A stretch of DNA of 64,000 nucleotides from Halichondria panicea (Eukaryota; Porifera; Demospongiae; Suberitida; Halichondriidae), in assembly GCF_963675165.1 (NCBI RefSeq), contig NC_087388.1, forward strand, positions 2,706,800 through 2,770,799. Direction: 5' to 3'. Under the pieces are notes generated by a model. It was given only the letters and a program-made list of their open reading frames with translations. It was not told the origin of the DNA and did not search any database. A program made the translations under genes and the position numbers. Shown one piece after another: positions 51,558-62,100 of the stretch. Each line of letters starts with the position of its first letter. The stretch's first letter is position 1.

Positions 51558-54500
51558 ATGCTTCTCCCTCTTCTACTCTCCCTGGCTCTTACCTCACCTG
51601 CCAACTGCTGGACCAATGGAACGACTGTCGAGTATTGGGTGAGACCAGACACAATGTCGGAGTGCCCCCACTCCATACCACAACACCAGTGTGTCACTAT
51701 AACAGATCTGGTGACTAATTCGACAGACACAAGCATCAATGGTGGTATGAGCATCAATGTCTTCTTCTTAGCTGGGACTCATGTTTCAAAAACTAAAGGT
51801 TGGATTGTTGTCGGAAATCCTTATACAGATGGGAATGTGTCAGCAAATTTTACAACAGATAGACAAAACCAACAAAAGGTAATAATAGTTGATTGTGAGT
51901 CAGGTTCCCCAATAAGCTTTGTATTTCTTCAACTTCAAGCTTTAAGTTTGAAAAGTATTAAACTACAAAATTGTGGCTTTAAAGTATCATTCAAGAAACA
52001 GTTTAATGGTATGAAGTATCTGAATGAAAGCATATCATCAGTACTGATCGTAAACGTACCAAAGCTGCTAGTTGCTGACATCACTATCACTAGCAGTAGA
52101 GGAGCTGGCATGATCATTATTCTAACAGACTGCCACAATAGCAACATGGTAATGCTAAACGAAATCGTTATAAACGGTAGCAAGCACACTGGAAATACTA
52201 TGTTTGGAGGCAACTTGCATTTAATGATGTTTAGTGTGTTACAAGAAAATACACTTCGAAAACACACAAATATCTTAATAGCAAATTCTATATTCTTGAA
52301 TGGAATCGGTTTGTGTTCACCAAGACCTACAGAATTCGAATGTTCGTCTGGTGGTCTAACATTTCTTCTGACACAGGAAAACTTTCCTGGTATAACTATA
52401 GTGATTAACAGATGCAAATTTATCAACAATAAAGCTCAAAGTGGTGGTGGGGTCAAATTGTCAGGTCAATTGAGACAGAACACTCGCATTCATATCAAAG
52501 AATCAATATTTTCAAGGAATACAGCCATATTAAACGGTGGTGGCATTGCAATGGTAATAAATAATTTCAGATCAAGTTTGAAAATATCTGAATCCGTGTT
52601 CAGTTATAACACAGCTGAATTTAATGGTGGTGCAACATACACTTCATTACGTACACATTTTTCTTACAACAAATGCACTTTCATAGGCAATGAAGCTAGA
52701 TTTGGAGCAGCTGTCTATTCAAACCAATGCTATCCAGCAATAACCAATTGTACATTTAAACATAACACATGCAGAATAAATACAGCTCTAACAGACATGG
52801 AGATTGATGAAACTGGTACTATTGATGTCAGAGAAGGAATATCTCTACTCATAGAAAATGTAAAAATTACGAACAATGATTGTAGGGGCATTTATCTTTA
52901 TGAAACAGGATTAAATCTGTTTGGAAAAAGCCTACTTAAAGGTAACCATGCTCGGCAATCAGATGGTGGGGCTATACTGTTTGATTGTTTAGTCTCTTTT
53001 ACAACTTTTGCTGTATTTTATACTGAATCAAATGCTACCCTTAGTATAATAAATAACACAGCAGATGGTTATGGTGGCGGTGTTGCAATTCGTCGTAATT
53101 GTGGCGGAACTGGAATCTGTTTCTTTAAAATTGAACCACCAACAAACAAAATAACAATTAGTATGAAACACAACCTAGCAACGAAAGGAGGTGATGCAAT
53201 TTATGGAGGAGACCTAGAATACTGCAATTTATGGGATATACTCGATATCACAGAGAGAAATACATCATCAGCTGTTTCCTCTCTTCCGTACCAGGTCTGT
53301 ATTTGCTCTGATGACTTCCCACAAAAACACACTTGTTCACACTCCATGCAATTACACGCTTATCCAGGACAAAGGTTCCAAGTTCCACTAGTTTGTGTTG
53401 GCCAGTACAACTATTCCTCTCCTTGCAAACTACAAGCACATTTAGAGATAACAAGTATTGGTAGTATTGCTGATGAGGCACACCTTCAAAAGATTGCCAC
53501 AGAATGCAAGCAACTGTACTACTCAATAGAAACTCAACACACAAACTATACTGAAAGGCTGAGTCTAACTATAGTCAAGGAACAAGATTCAAATTATCTA
53601 TGGAAATCACAAACGATATCAACAGTAATTGAAATAATAATTAAAGTATGTCCACCAGGTTTTACACAAAATAATAATGACAGAAAATGTATCTGTACAG
53701 ACTATCTAACATCCAAAGGAATCACATGTAACATTGACGAGGAACGATTGTACAAGACGTCCTCCATGTGGGTTGGCAACTATTCAGGGGATGTTTTGGT
53801 GCATCAAGTCTGTCCATTTGATTACTGTAAAAGCAACTTCACCAGAGTCAATCCTTTCAACCAGCAAGACCAGTGTGACTTTAATCGCAGTGATGTACTG
53901 TGTGGAGCCTGTCGACCCGGGCTCAGTCTAGTCCTGGGTACGTCACTGTGTAAAGAATGCTCAAATATCTACCTTCTCCTACTGATACCATTTGCACTTG
54001 CTGGAGTCGTTTTGGTTGTCCTGTTACTCAAATGTAACCTCACTGTTTCCACGGGCACTATTAACGGTCTCATCTTCTACGTCAACATCGTACAAGCCAC
54101 GCAAACCGCTTTCTTTCCAGTTGCCACTGATAACAAATTCGTAAGCATTCTCTTTGTCTTTGTTGCCTGGTTGAACTTTGACTTGGGCATAGAAACATGT
54201 TTCGTGAATAAACTTAACACATACTATCGTACATGGCTCCAATTTATATTCCCTCTGTACATTTGGACAATAGTCGGCCTGCTAATCTTGATCAGCCGCT
54301 ACTCTATCAAAGTCTCTAAATGGACAGGCTCAAACACAGTATCAGTTCTAGCTACACTCTTCCTACTATCCTACGCTAAACTATTGAGGACTACATTTAA
54401 TACCTTTTCATCGACTGCCCTCACAGATGTCAACGGTATGCCCACCTCCCTTTGGCTGCTCGACGGTCAGTACACATTCTTAGAGTGGCCTCACAGCATG

Positions 54501-55199
54501 CTCTTCACAGCTGGCTTGGTCATCCTACTAGTACACATATTACCATTCACCGTCCTGTTATTAACGGCACCCGTTCTCCAGCGATACACACACTACAAAC
54601 TACTGAAATCGCTTAAGAAGTTAATGCCTCTACTGGATGCTTATCAAGGTCCATACAGAGTCAAGTTTCGCTATTGGACTGGGCTGCTACTGCTTGCTAG
54701 GCTCGTTATACTAACAGCTGTGTCTTTGAACATATCGGGAAATCAAGCGGTCAATTTGCTAGTAATAAGCATAATACTGACTATATTAACGATAATACTG
54801 ATAGTATTTGGCATAAAACAGCTGTATAGAAGCAAACTATCAAATTTTCTGGAGCTATTCTTTCTGGCAAACCTTCTGATACTAACTGTAACATCACTGT
54901 TTTTACAGTCAAACCAGACTGATAAAATCAACAGACAGAGCATAACAGTCTGCTGTACAGTGGGCAGTGCATTCGCTGTATGTGTACTCATCTTAGTCTA
55001 TCACTGCTACGTTGTATGCCAGAGAATAGACGCGATCAAGAGGCTAACATTGAGAGTCGCTTCATCTCTAAAAGGGCCACAGAATCGAGTACTAACTAAC
55101 AATGACATCATCAGTGGCCCCCCGCATAGCACACCCCCCACAGTCACAGAGATTGATTTGAGGGAACTGTTACTAGAGAATACCTGCTCAGACTCATAA
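51558..55199 (+). CDS. Beta-helix ectodomain plus multi-TM receptor-like protein, single exon
   Basis: 1,213 codons from ATG 51558; an upstream in-frame TTG is ignored. Signal peptide MLLPLLLSLALTSPANC. Residues ~60-560 carry repeats typical of a right-handed parallel beta-helix: 'KFINNKAQSGGGVKLSG', 'FSRNTAILNGGGIAM', 'FSYNTAEFNGGATYTS', NNTADGYGGGVAI. A cysteine-rich stalk follows (CPPGFTQNNNDRKCICTDYL; LCGACRPGLSLVLGTSLCKEC), then about ten hydrophobic segments from residue ~803 to ~1160 and a ~50-residue cytoplasmic tail. Proteins of this layout, often auto-named after bacterial Pmp proteins, are common in sponge gene sets as I recall. Function is unknown; sensing or adhesion at the cell surface is a guess. 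A broken fragment of a paralogue lies at 56967. Confidence 0.8.
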   Translation: MLLPLLLSLALTSPANCWTNGTTVEYWVRPDTMSECPHSIPQHQCVTITDLVTNSTDTSINGGMSINVFFLAGTHVSKTKGWIVVGNPYTDGNVSANFTTDRQNQQKVIIVDCESGSPISFVFLQLQALSLKSIKLQNCGFKVSFKKQFNGMKYLNESISSVLIVNVPKLLVADITITSSRGAGMIIILTDCHNSNMVMLNEIVINGSKHTGNTMFGGNLHLMMFSVLQENTLRKHTNILIANSIFLNGIGLCSPRPTEFECSSGGLTFLLTQENFPGITIVINRCKFINNKAQSGGGVKLSGQLRQNTRIHIKESIFSRNTAILNGGGIAMVINNFRSSLKISESVFSYNTAEFNGGATYTSLRTHFSYNKCTFIGNEARFGAAVYSNQCYPAITNCTFKHNTCRINTALTDMEIDETGTIDVREGISLLIENVKITNNDCRGIYLYETGLNLFGKSLLKGNHARQSDGGAILFDCLVSFTTFAVFYTESNATLSIINNTADGYGGGVAIRRNCGGTGICFFKIEPPTNKITISMKHNLATKGGDAIYGGDLEYCNLWDILDITERNTSSAVSSLPYQVCICSDDFPQKHTCSHSMQLHAYPGQRFQVPLVCVGQYNYSSPCKLQAHLEITSIGSIADEAHLQKIATECKQLYYSIETQHTNYTERLSLTIVKEQDSNYLWKSQTISTVIEIIIKVCPPGFTQNNNDRKCICTDYLTSKGITCNIDEERLYKTSSMWVGNYSGDVLVHQVCPFDYCKSNFTRVNPFNQQDQCDFNRSDVLCGACRPGLSLVLGTSLCKECSNIYLLLLIPFALAGVVLVVLLLKCNLTVSTGTINGLIFYVNIVQATQTAFFPVATDNKFVSILFVFVAWLNFDLGIETCFVNKLNTYYRTWLQFIFPLYIWTIVGLLILISRYSIKVSKWTGSNTVSVLATLFLLSYAKLLRTTFNTFSSTALTDVNGMPTSLWLLDGQYTFLEWPHSMLFTAGLVILLVHILPFTVLLLTAPVLQRYTHYKLLKSLKKLMPLLDAYQGPYRVKFRYWTGLLLLARLVILTAVSLNISGNQAVNLLVISIILTILTIILIVFGIKQLYRSKLSNFLELFFLANLLILTVTSLFLQSNQTDKINRQSITVCCTVGSAFAVCVLILVYHCYVVCQRIDAIKRLTLRVASSLKGPQNRVLTNNDIISGPPHSTPPTVTEIDLRELLLENTCSDS

Positions 55200-56649
55200 A
55201 TGTATGCCATTAACTTACGTAACAGTTTTGCACAGCTAGATGACACAGAACAAGTTTCCAAGAGAAGTGTATGATTAACTATCATGCTAGGCCTAGGGGA
55301 GTTAGCACATAATTATTAAGTTGAATAATTTATATACATGACCATTGTATACATGTCACGTATATAACTATTATAGCTGACATCCCTCAAAGAATGATCA
55401 GGCTATATAGTATAATTATGAAAACAGTTATACACACATCAAATACAAAGATATCGTGGATCAATAACAATTCGTAGCATTTTGGGAATGAGGTGAGTAT
55501 GAAAATTGACAATTCATGTGACTCTGATGAGAAGGTGCATTGTATTTACATCCCAGGCAGCATAAAACATGAAAATTTTGTAGGCAGTACTAGAATGTTT
55601 TGCGAGCATTAAACATTTGCGAACTTTGCGATGGTGGATCAATTCGCAACAATAAAATCCGCAAAACCTTTACTAGTAAATAGACACGATCCTTGCCTGA
55701 ACGCAATAGCTAGATCGCAAAGTCAAATTTTCTGCTGATTTGGCTCATTCGCTATAAGGTTTTTCACTAACAAAATATCTAGTAGTGCTGATCGTATCAA
55801 TCAAAAGCAGTCAGGTGACCATGCTCCACACTGAAGTGTACTTTTTACTTTTTTAGCAATACAAACATTGAATGAATGTTTTAAGATGTCAAGTTGTACA
55901 AATGGCAGGCTAGCCTCCTTCACAAGTCCTCAGATGCAGCCTGGAATCAAGGCTAGAGATCAACTTCTGCATTGTACAGTCCATCTACATGAATCTACAT
56001 CCTTCATTGCATAATTATAACAACAATAACATAACACAAGAGCGTAACACTATAATAGAACTTGTTGCCCAGTGAGTGGGCAGATCAAAACCATCCACGG
56101 TGCTCTGTATATGACATGTTGTATCACTACCATCACTACCATAGCAACCATATATTGCACTGCAATATGCCATAATTATAATGTAGTGCAATAATTATAT
56201 GGCATGTTGCACTCTGTGTGTGAATGCAGTGGATGAATCTGCTTTTGTACTTATGCCCCACCCAACCTACTAGTTGTGGGAAGAATTTACTATGGAATTC
56301 AGCAAAACTAATGAATTCACTCAAAACACTACTACAATTTAGAGGGAAAAACTTTACCAATAAGAAGAGTTTGACGTCATTGGGCAATATTATGTATTAG
56401 TTATTGCAGGCGCCCTCGTGAATGTATGGAATGTTGCATTGCACTCGTGCTGGGCAATAACTAACGTAACATTATAATTCAGTGTCGTAGAAAGCAATTT
56501 CTAAATGGGGGGTCGATCTCTAGTTTTTTGGTTGAATGGGGAAAAAAATACAGCTATCTAGCCTATAAAGATGGGGGGGGGGGGGGCTCCAGCCCCTGGA
56601 GCCCCCCCCCTTCCTATAGCAACTGTAATTATACAAAGCAAAATAGTTC
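55200..56649. other. Intergenic, repeat-rich, no gene
   Basis: A segment at about 55584-55785 ('attttgc..gcgaactttgcga' with 'tttcactaacaaaatatctagtag') resembles 1702-1770. A foldback piece at 55908-55958 has 'tagcctcc..aaggcta' ends. A G-run and C-run hairpin lies at 56571-56612. No coding segment recognised. Confidence 0.4.
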
Positions 56650-56895
56650 AGGGTTTCATCTAGGATTAAAAGTTTGGGGGGGAAGGTTTACGCACGCCGC
56701 AAAATGTTTGACCACTCCACATTTGTTTACCACACCCCCTATTACATGCCAGTGCATCACAGTAGTCAATATTGCACAAGTGACATCATAGACAGCACTA
56801 ATGTGATGATGTCATTATTATACACACATTTTGGGGGGAAGATGAGCATTTTGGAGGGGAAGGTTCACCCCAGCCCCCCCACTAGATGAAACCCT
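56650..56895. repeat. 246-bp MITE, 'agggtttcatct' ends
   Basis: Perfect 12-bp inverted ends (agggtttcatct and agatgaaaccct). The interior has G-runs, 'aaggtttacgcacgcc' and 'aaggttcacccc'. Family members are at 45229 and 1310. TSD not evident here. Confidence 0.7.
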
Positions 56896-56966
56896 GTATA
56901 TAATACCTCTTCTAGAGCGAAAGCAAAACATGGCGAGAGGCATTAGCACCAGTCCTGTTTTTTACA

Positions 56967-57080
56967 GATGCTCCTCCCTCTTCTAGTCTCCCAACAACAA
57001 AACCCTACGTATATCCCATACAACAACACAAGTGTGCTCTGACAAGTGTGTCACTATAACAGGTGACTAACTTGACAGTT
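56967..57080 (+). pseudogene. Fragment of the beta-helix receptor gene (signal-peptide end)
   Basis: Begins 'ttttttacagatgctcctccc', matching the acceptor and ATG of the gene at 51558, and continues through 'cccatacaacaacacaagtgtg' and 'tgtcactataacag' to 'tgactaa'. Internal deletions break the frame within the first 40 codons. Confidence 0.7.
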
Positions 57081-57698
57081 GACAGCTGACAGTGTCATTT
57101 TAAAAGTTAACCGAAAAATTCTTCCTGAATAGGCATGATCACACCAAATCATGGATGGGTGTACAGACTTAGTGTATCGAAACTGTTAAATCGTTATTGG
57201 GGGGGGGGGGGGTGAAATGTAAACAAGTAAAGTTTATTTTCCGAGTAGAAAATGTTTCAATATAACAGTGATGGCTCTAAAATACACAATAGTCATAGCT
57301 ACACGACTGAAGTAGCTAGCCTGAAATTTCAAGGTATTCAAAGCTGGTGCAATTTTGATGGGGAATGTTTTGGTTAGTGTTTGTACATTGGCAATTACAA
57401 ATCAACCAAAAAAAACCCAAGTATCTCTGATTATCAGTGCAACTCTTGGTACATTCTCAAACTTTATTAGCTATGTTGGTGGAGGCGCTTGTTTGGTCAC
57501 ATGTTTCAGCTTGGTTTGAATCAAATGCCTGATGCATCTTCGCAGAATATTATGAGCTACATTGCTTGGTATTGCATAACTCTCTTCTTTGGGTTTTGGA
57601 TGAGCAATGTGGTGTGCGAGGTTTTGACGCATTGCACTGATTCAATTTTAACCATGCAAATAGCTGGTCTTCTTCCAGTATTGTGCATGTGTGTAGTG

Positions 57699-58248
57699 CA
57701 GAGCCTCCAAGTAGAGACTTTTCTTTTCAGTATTAATCAGCTCATTTTTCCGTATTTAATGATGATTTTCAGTACAAAACATGGAAATGAGATGAAATGC
57801 TGTTTAGCAGAGGAGGTACGACATCCGCGTGTCAAAGGAAACGTTTTAGACACACATTCCTTAGGTTAAAGTTCGGAATGTGTGTGTTAAAGACATGCGG
57901 ATGACACGCAGATGTCGTACCTCCTCTGGCTGTTTAGTGGCTTTGTAATTGCCCCGCCCCTTCAATAAAGGGGCGTGGCAAGCGAGACTTGGCTTTACAA
58001 ATTATAGCTGTCTTTCAGTATCAGACTCACTACTAGTATAGAGCATAGAGCTACTACAGCTGTAGGGATGCTACTAGATCCTTCACTGTCAACTATAAGG
58101 CCAGTTAACTTATTCTGTAAGCTGACAAAAAAAGGTCACTTCTAGTCTTCTATGTATATCCATATTTTTGCAGTTAATTCCGTATAACCGTATTAGAAGA
58201 CAGAAAATCCGTATAAATACGGAAAAAACCGTATACTTGGAGGCTCTG
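57699..58248. mobile_element. 550-bp inverted-repeat element in the transporter pseudogene
   Basis: The ends cagagcctccaagta and tacttggaggctctg are perfect 15-bp inverted repeats. The direct repeat gtagtg flanks it (57693-57698 and 58249-58254). The empty site is visible in the intact paralogue at about 49838 (gtgtagtgctcgtctc). No transposase frame. Near the right end are 'ccgtataaatacgg' palindromes. Confidence 0.8.
57808..57928. mobile_element. 121-bp foldback with 9-bp TSD nested in the 550-bp element
   Basis: The outer 18 bp (cagaggaggtacgacatc and complement) are perfect, with further imperfect pairing inside ('acacacattcc'/'ggaatgtgtgt'). The direct repeat gctgtttag flanks it (57799-57807 and 57929-57937). 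A 9-bp TSD again points to a Mutator-type origin. Confidence 0.8.
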
Positions 58249-58483
58249 GTAGTGCTTGTCTCACTATTCATGTTCAGTGAAAAAATAATGGTTGATTATT
58301 GAGCCACAATCATCGCGCTCGCTGAGGAACATCTTTAATATTCTTAAGTTTGCAGCCAAACACAAGTCTCCCATCTATCGCTGCCCTAACTTACTGGGAG
58401 GAGAAAATACCTTCTAGAATAGACCTTGCAAAATCAAGGTACGGTGGACCCTTTACACTGGAGCAAGTGGAAGATGTAAAGAT

Positions 58484-58699
58484 TGTAACTTCGCTAGCTA
58501 GACCCCAGGCCTACAAGCTTACTATAGTACCCCAGAGAAGCTCCCACTGAACTCAACACTTCAATAGAATATAGATAACACGAGACTGCCCTAAGGCATC
58601 ACATGATACAGTCATGACGTGGCAGCCCTAAGGCTCACGCCTTACAATTATAGGATTAATAACAGTAACAATAAGTAGTGTCATAGTCACATAGTTACA
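58484..58699 (-). mobile_element. 3' LTR of a Ty3/gypsy-type retrotransposon
   Basis: The 216-bp segment starts tgtaact and ends agttaca, giving TG..CA termini with 7-bp inverted ends. It abuts the transporter pseudogene on one side and a polypurine tract on the other. The partner LTR is beyond the window, so the LTR length rests on one copy and the TSD cannot be read. Confidence 0.75.
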
Positions 58700-58715
58700 T
58701 CACTCCCTCCTTAAG
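58700..58715 (-). other. Polypurine tract of the retrotransposon
   Basis: On the minus strand this reads cttaaggagggagtga and sits directly next to the LTR start. That is where plus-strand DNA synthesis is primed in LTR elements. Confidence 0.7.
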
Positions 58716-58785
58716 AGGCCAAACCACCTGGTTGGTATACTCGAAATAATCGCTCTGGGGGTTGGACGTTCTTCCTGAGCGGATA

Positions 58786-59178
58786 TCAGCCATGGTGTCG
58801 TGTCCGGGTCGGCTGCCCGGACTCAGCTTGATTAGAGGCATCGCCCTCGACCTCGGGAGTAACGGTATCCTCGTTGTGTCCGAATTGCACTTCATTCGAC
58901 TCGGTGGTCTCTTCAAACAGCCCCTCTAGGTCAGGTGGTGGGCGATCCTCAGTTACAACGGTCGAAGGTTTCGGATCGTTGAGGAACTGCTGCACCCACT
59001 CAGGTACACTGCCTTGGCTCTTACGCTGCTTATACAAGTAGGAACCAGCTGGAAATCCCATTGGACTTGGTTTCACCCGCGATTGGTGCACTCGAATTTC
59101 TCCTTCCTCAGGGAAATATACTTTGACCACACACACATCTGGCCCTTGCACAGATACAACACGATAGGGACCATGCCA
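58786..59178 (-). pseudogene. Frameshifted C-terminal end of the retrotransposon integrase
   Basis: In a frame different from the main gag-pol frame, this segment encodes the integrase GPY/F-type motif (WHGPYRVVSVQ), a chromatin-side module and an acidic, Pro-rich end finishing TRTRHHG. It would continue the main frame if not for a small indel near 59178. The element is therefore probably defective, unless a programmed shift operates. Confidence 0.7.
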
Positions 59179-62100
59179 CGGGGCCTTGACAATTTCCTCA
59201 TCCTTCCAGACTCCTCTTGAGGGAAGCGAATAAACACCCAATTTCCAAGTTTGTACTGGTATGGGGTAGCATGTAAATCGTGGTATTTCTTATACTTTTG
59301 CTGAGCTGTCTTGATGGACTCGGCGGCCAACCGACGGGCAGAGGAAAGCGAGTAGACTAGTTCCTCTCGATAGTCATCGACGTCCGTCAACGTGAGTGGG
59401 GATGGAGGAAGCAGTGCAGCCTCAGTTGGCGAGCGTAGATCCACCCCGTACAGAAGGAAGGAGGGCTTCTCGCCTGTGGACTCGTGGGGGACATTCCTGT
59501 ACGCCCACACAACACCGGAGAGGTACCTATCCCACTGGTCACCACACTCCGCAGCTCGTTTCCTCAGAGCAGTCTTCAGCGTTCGATTGAATCGCTCTAC
59601 CAATCCATCGCAGGCCGGGTGGTAGGAGGTGGTGTTGAGCTTCTTAACTCCTAGGAGCGCACACACATCGGTCATCAGGTGTGAGAGGAGATTGGTACCT
59701 CGGTCAGAAAGTAGGCTCTCAGGCACGCCCGTGATAGGAATCACCTCTTCAACCAACAATCTCACAAGTCTGATAGCCTTCTGGTCAGGCATAGCAAACA
59801 CAAAGGGCCACTTTGTCAAGAAATCTTGAAACACCGCTACATAACGGTTGCCATTCTTTGTCTTTGGTAGCTCCATGATGTCCAATCCCATAATCTGAAA
59901 TGCTCGTTGAACCGGGATCGGTGTGAGTAGGGGCTGATGTATGCGTCCCGAGGCATTAACAGCAGTACACTGGAGACAAGAACCACAGCGTTCAGTAATC
60001 TCCCCGTGCATTCCTTGCCACCACCAATGTCGTGCGATGGCCTTCACCAGCTTGGGTGCTGAAAAGTGACCAGACATGGCACTGCTATGGTAGCCTTGAA
60101 TCAGTGTTTTCCTCAAGCTCTTAGGGACCACTCGTCTCGCTTTTCCGTCACCTTTGGGGACTAGGAAGCACAATACTCCATCCACTACATCGAATAGAGT
60201 GGCCTGGGCTGCCACTTTCTTGGCTAACGCAGCATCTTCAGGTAGTTTTCCTAGCAACAGAAAATCAAACATTGTCTGACACTCAGAGTCTTCAGCTTGC
60301 TCGTTACTCAAATCACAATCGATGGTCGTTTGATTGGGGTCAGGATCGATCTGTAAAAGGTCTTCACACTCCAGGCTGTCAATAGTCGCTATCTGGACAT
60401 CCGTGACTAACTCGACTTCAGATGTCGGCTGGGTAACTGGGGCCCGGGACAAAGCGTCAGCATTGGCATTATCTCGCCCAGCTCGGTACACTATCTCCAG
60501 ATTCTTGATGCCACTGCAGTAGACTTGGCTCCACCACCTTGCATGCTTCCCATTAGCCTGAGGATTACTCAGAACGGCTTTCACAGCTGAATGGTCTGTG
60601 TAAACTACAACGTCATGTCCATAGAGGTATGCATGGTAGTGCTTGACTGCCCATACCACCGCGAGTGTCTCTAACTCTGTCACTGAGTATCTCTGTTCTT
60701 GAGGGGATAGGGCTCTGCTTGCATAGGCCACAGGGTGAACCTTTCCATCCTCCTGCCCCCTCTGAGACAGTACAGCTCCAAGTCCTTTAATACTGGCGTC
60801 AGTTTCCAGGGTGAAAGGGAGAGAGAAATCAGGGAAAGCCAACACCGGCGACATGAGCATTCTCGACTTGAGGGAATCAAAGGATGTCTGACAATCCGCT
60901 GTCCAATCATACCGGCAGTTGGCCTTAGTCAATGCATGTAGAGGTTGTGCAATATCAGCAAACCCTTTCACGAACCGTCGGTAGTACGAGGCAAGTCCGA
61001 GAAACTGCCTCACTTCCTTCACACTAGTGGGTCTTGGGAACTGCTGTACGGCTCTAACCTTTTCCGGGTTTGGACAAATACCCATTGGTGTGAGAACGTG
61101 CCCCAAATACTCAACTGTTTGACGGATGAATTTGCACTTCGATGGTTTGAGTCTCAAGCCAGCTGAAGCCACTCGATCGATAACCGCTTCCAGGTGCTGT
61201 AGGTGATCGTTGAAGCTCTGGGAGAAGATCAATATATCATCGATGTATACAGAGGCAAACGGAACACCCTCCTCAGGGTTCAAACCAGCTAGCACCTGCT
61301 GCATTAGTCGCTGGAACACTGCAGGAGCATTGCGTAGGCCAAAAGGCATAACATTGAATTGATAGAGGCCTTGGTGAGTAATGAAAGCAGTCTTCTCCTT
61401 CGAGTCTGGATGAACTTGAACTTTCCAGAAGCCTGAGGCAAGGTCGAGAGTACTGAAATATTTAGCTTTGTTCAGCTGGTCTAACAGGTCATCTATGCGA
61501 GGCAACGGAAACGTATCTGCTTTTGTGAGTGAGTTAAGTTGCCTGTAATCAATGCAGAAGCGTAAGGTACCATCTTTCTTCCGGACTAGGACCACTGGGC
61601 TTGCCCATGGGCTAGCAGATGGAGAAATTACCCCGTTTTCTTGCATCTCTCTCAACTGACGGGCCACTTCTCCTCTCACCGCAAATGGAGTGCGTCTCAC
61701 TGGCTGTCTCTTTGGCGTGGTCTCGTTCGTGAAGATCTCCATCTGGATCAAGTCAGTCTCGCCTCGCTCGTCCTTGTCTAGGGCGAACACAGAATGGTTG
61801 ACCATGAGGAGTGAATACAGTTTGTCTTTGTCTTGCCATCTCAGACCTTGTCCTTCGTCGACCAGGATACTAGCAAGATACTTCCTCCGCTCTTCGTCAC
61901 TAGTGATCATCCGGATCACCACATCATCGTCACTCTTGGGAGGTTCCTTCTGTGGCTCTGATTCTTCTTCCATGACTTGGTGAGCTTCGCTAGCCAAGCC
62001 AACTTGAGTGTCCTTCTCAATACGCTGGGTAAACCCCGTATGGTTCTCTAGCATAACACGGAACACTTCATTTAGACCAACCGTATCAAACAGGGAATCT

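Larger units (their letters stand above)
57323..58483 (+). pseudogene. Degraded copy of the third POT-like transporter
   Basis: Homologous to 49465-50075. The start codon region and first 75 codons are missing, and 'ggtcacatgtttcagc' shows a deletion that shifts frame. A 550-bp transposon interrupts it at 57699, several small indels follow ('aaaaaataatggttg', 'ctatcgctgcc'), and the LTR of a retrotransposon cuts it at 58484. The long remaining frame at 57489-57869 is partly transposon sequence. Confidence 0.85.

Noticed and set aside
57489..57869. 126-codon frame that looks like a short transporter
   Set aside because: Its second half is transposon sequence. It is part of a pseudogene, not a separate small gene.
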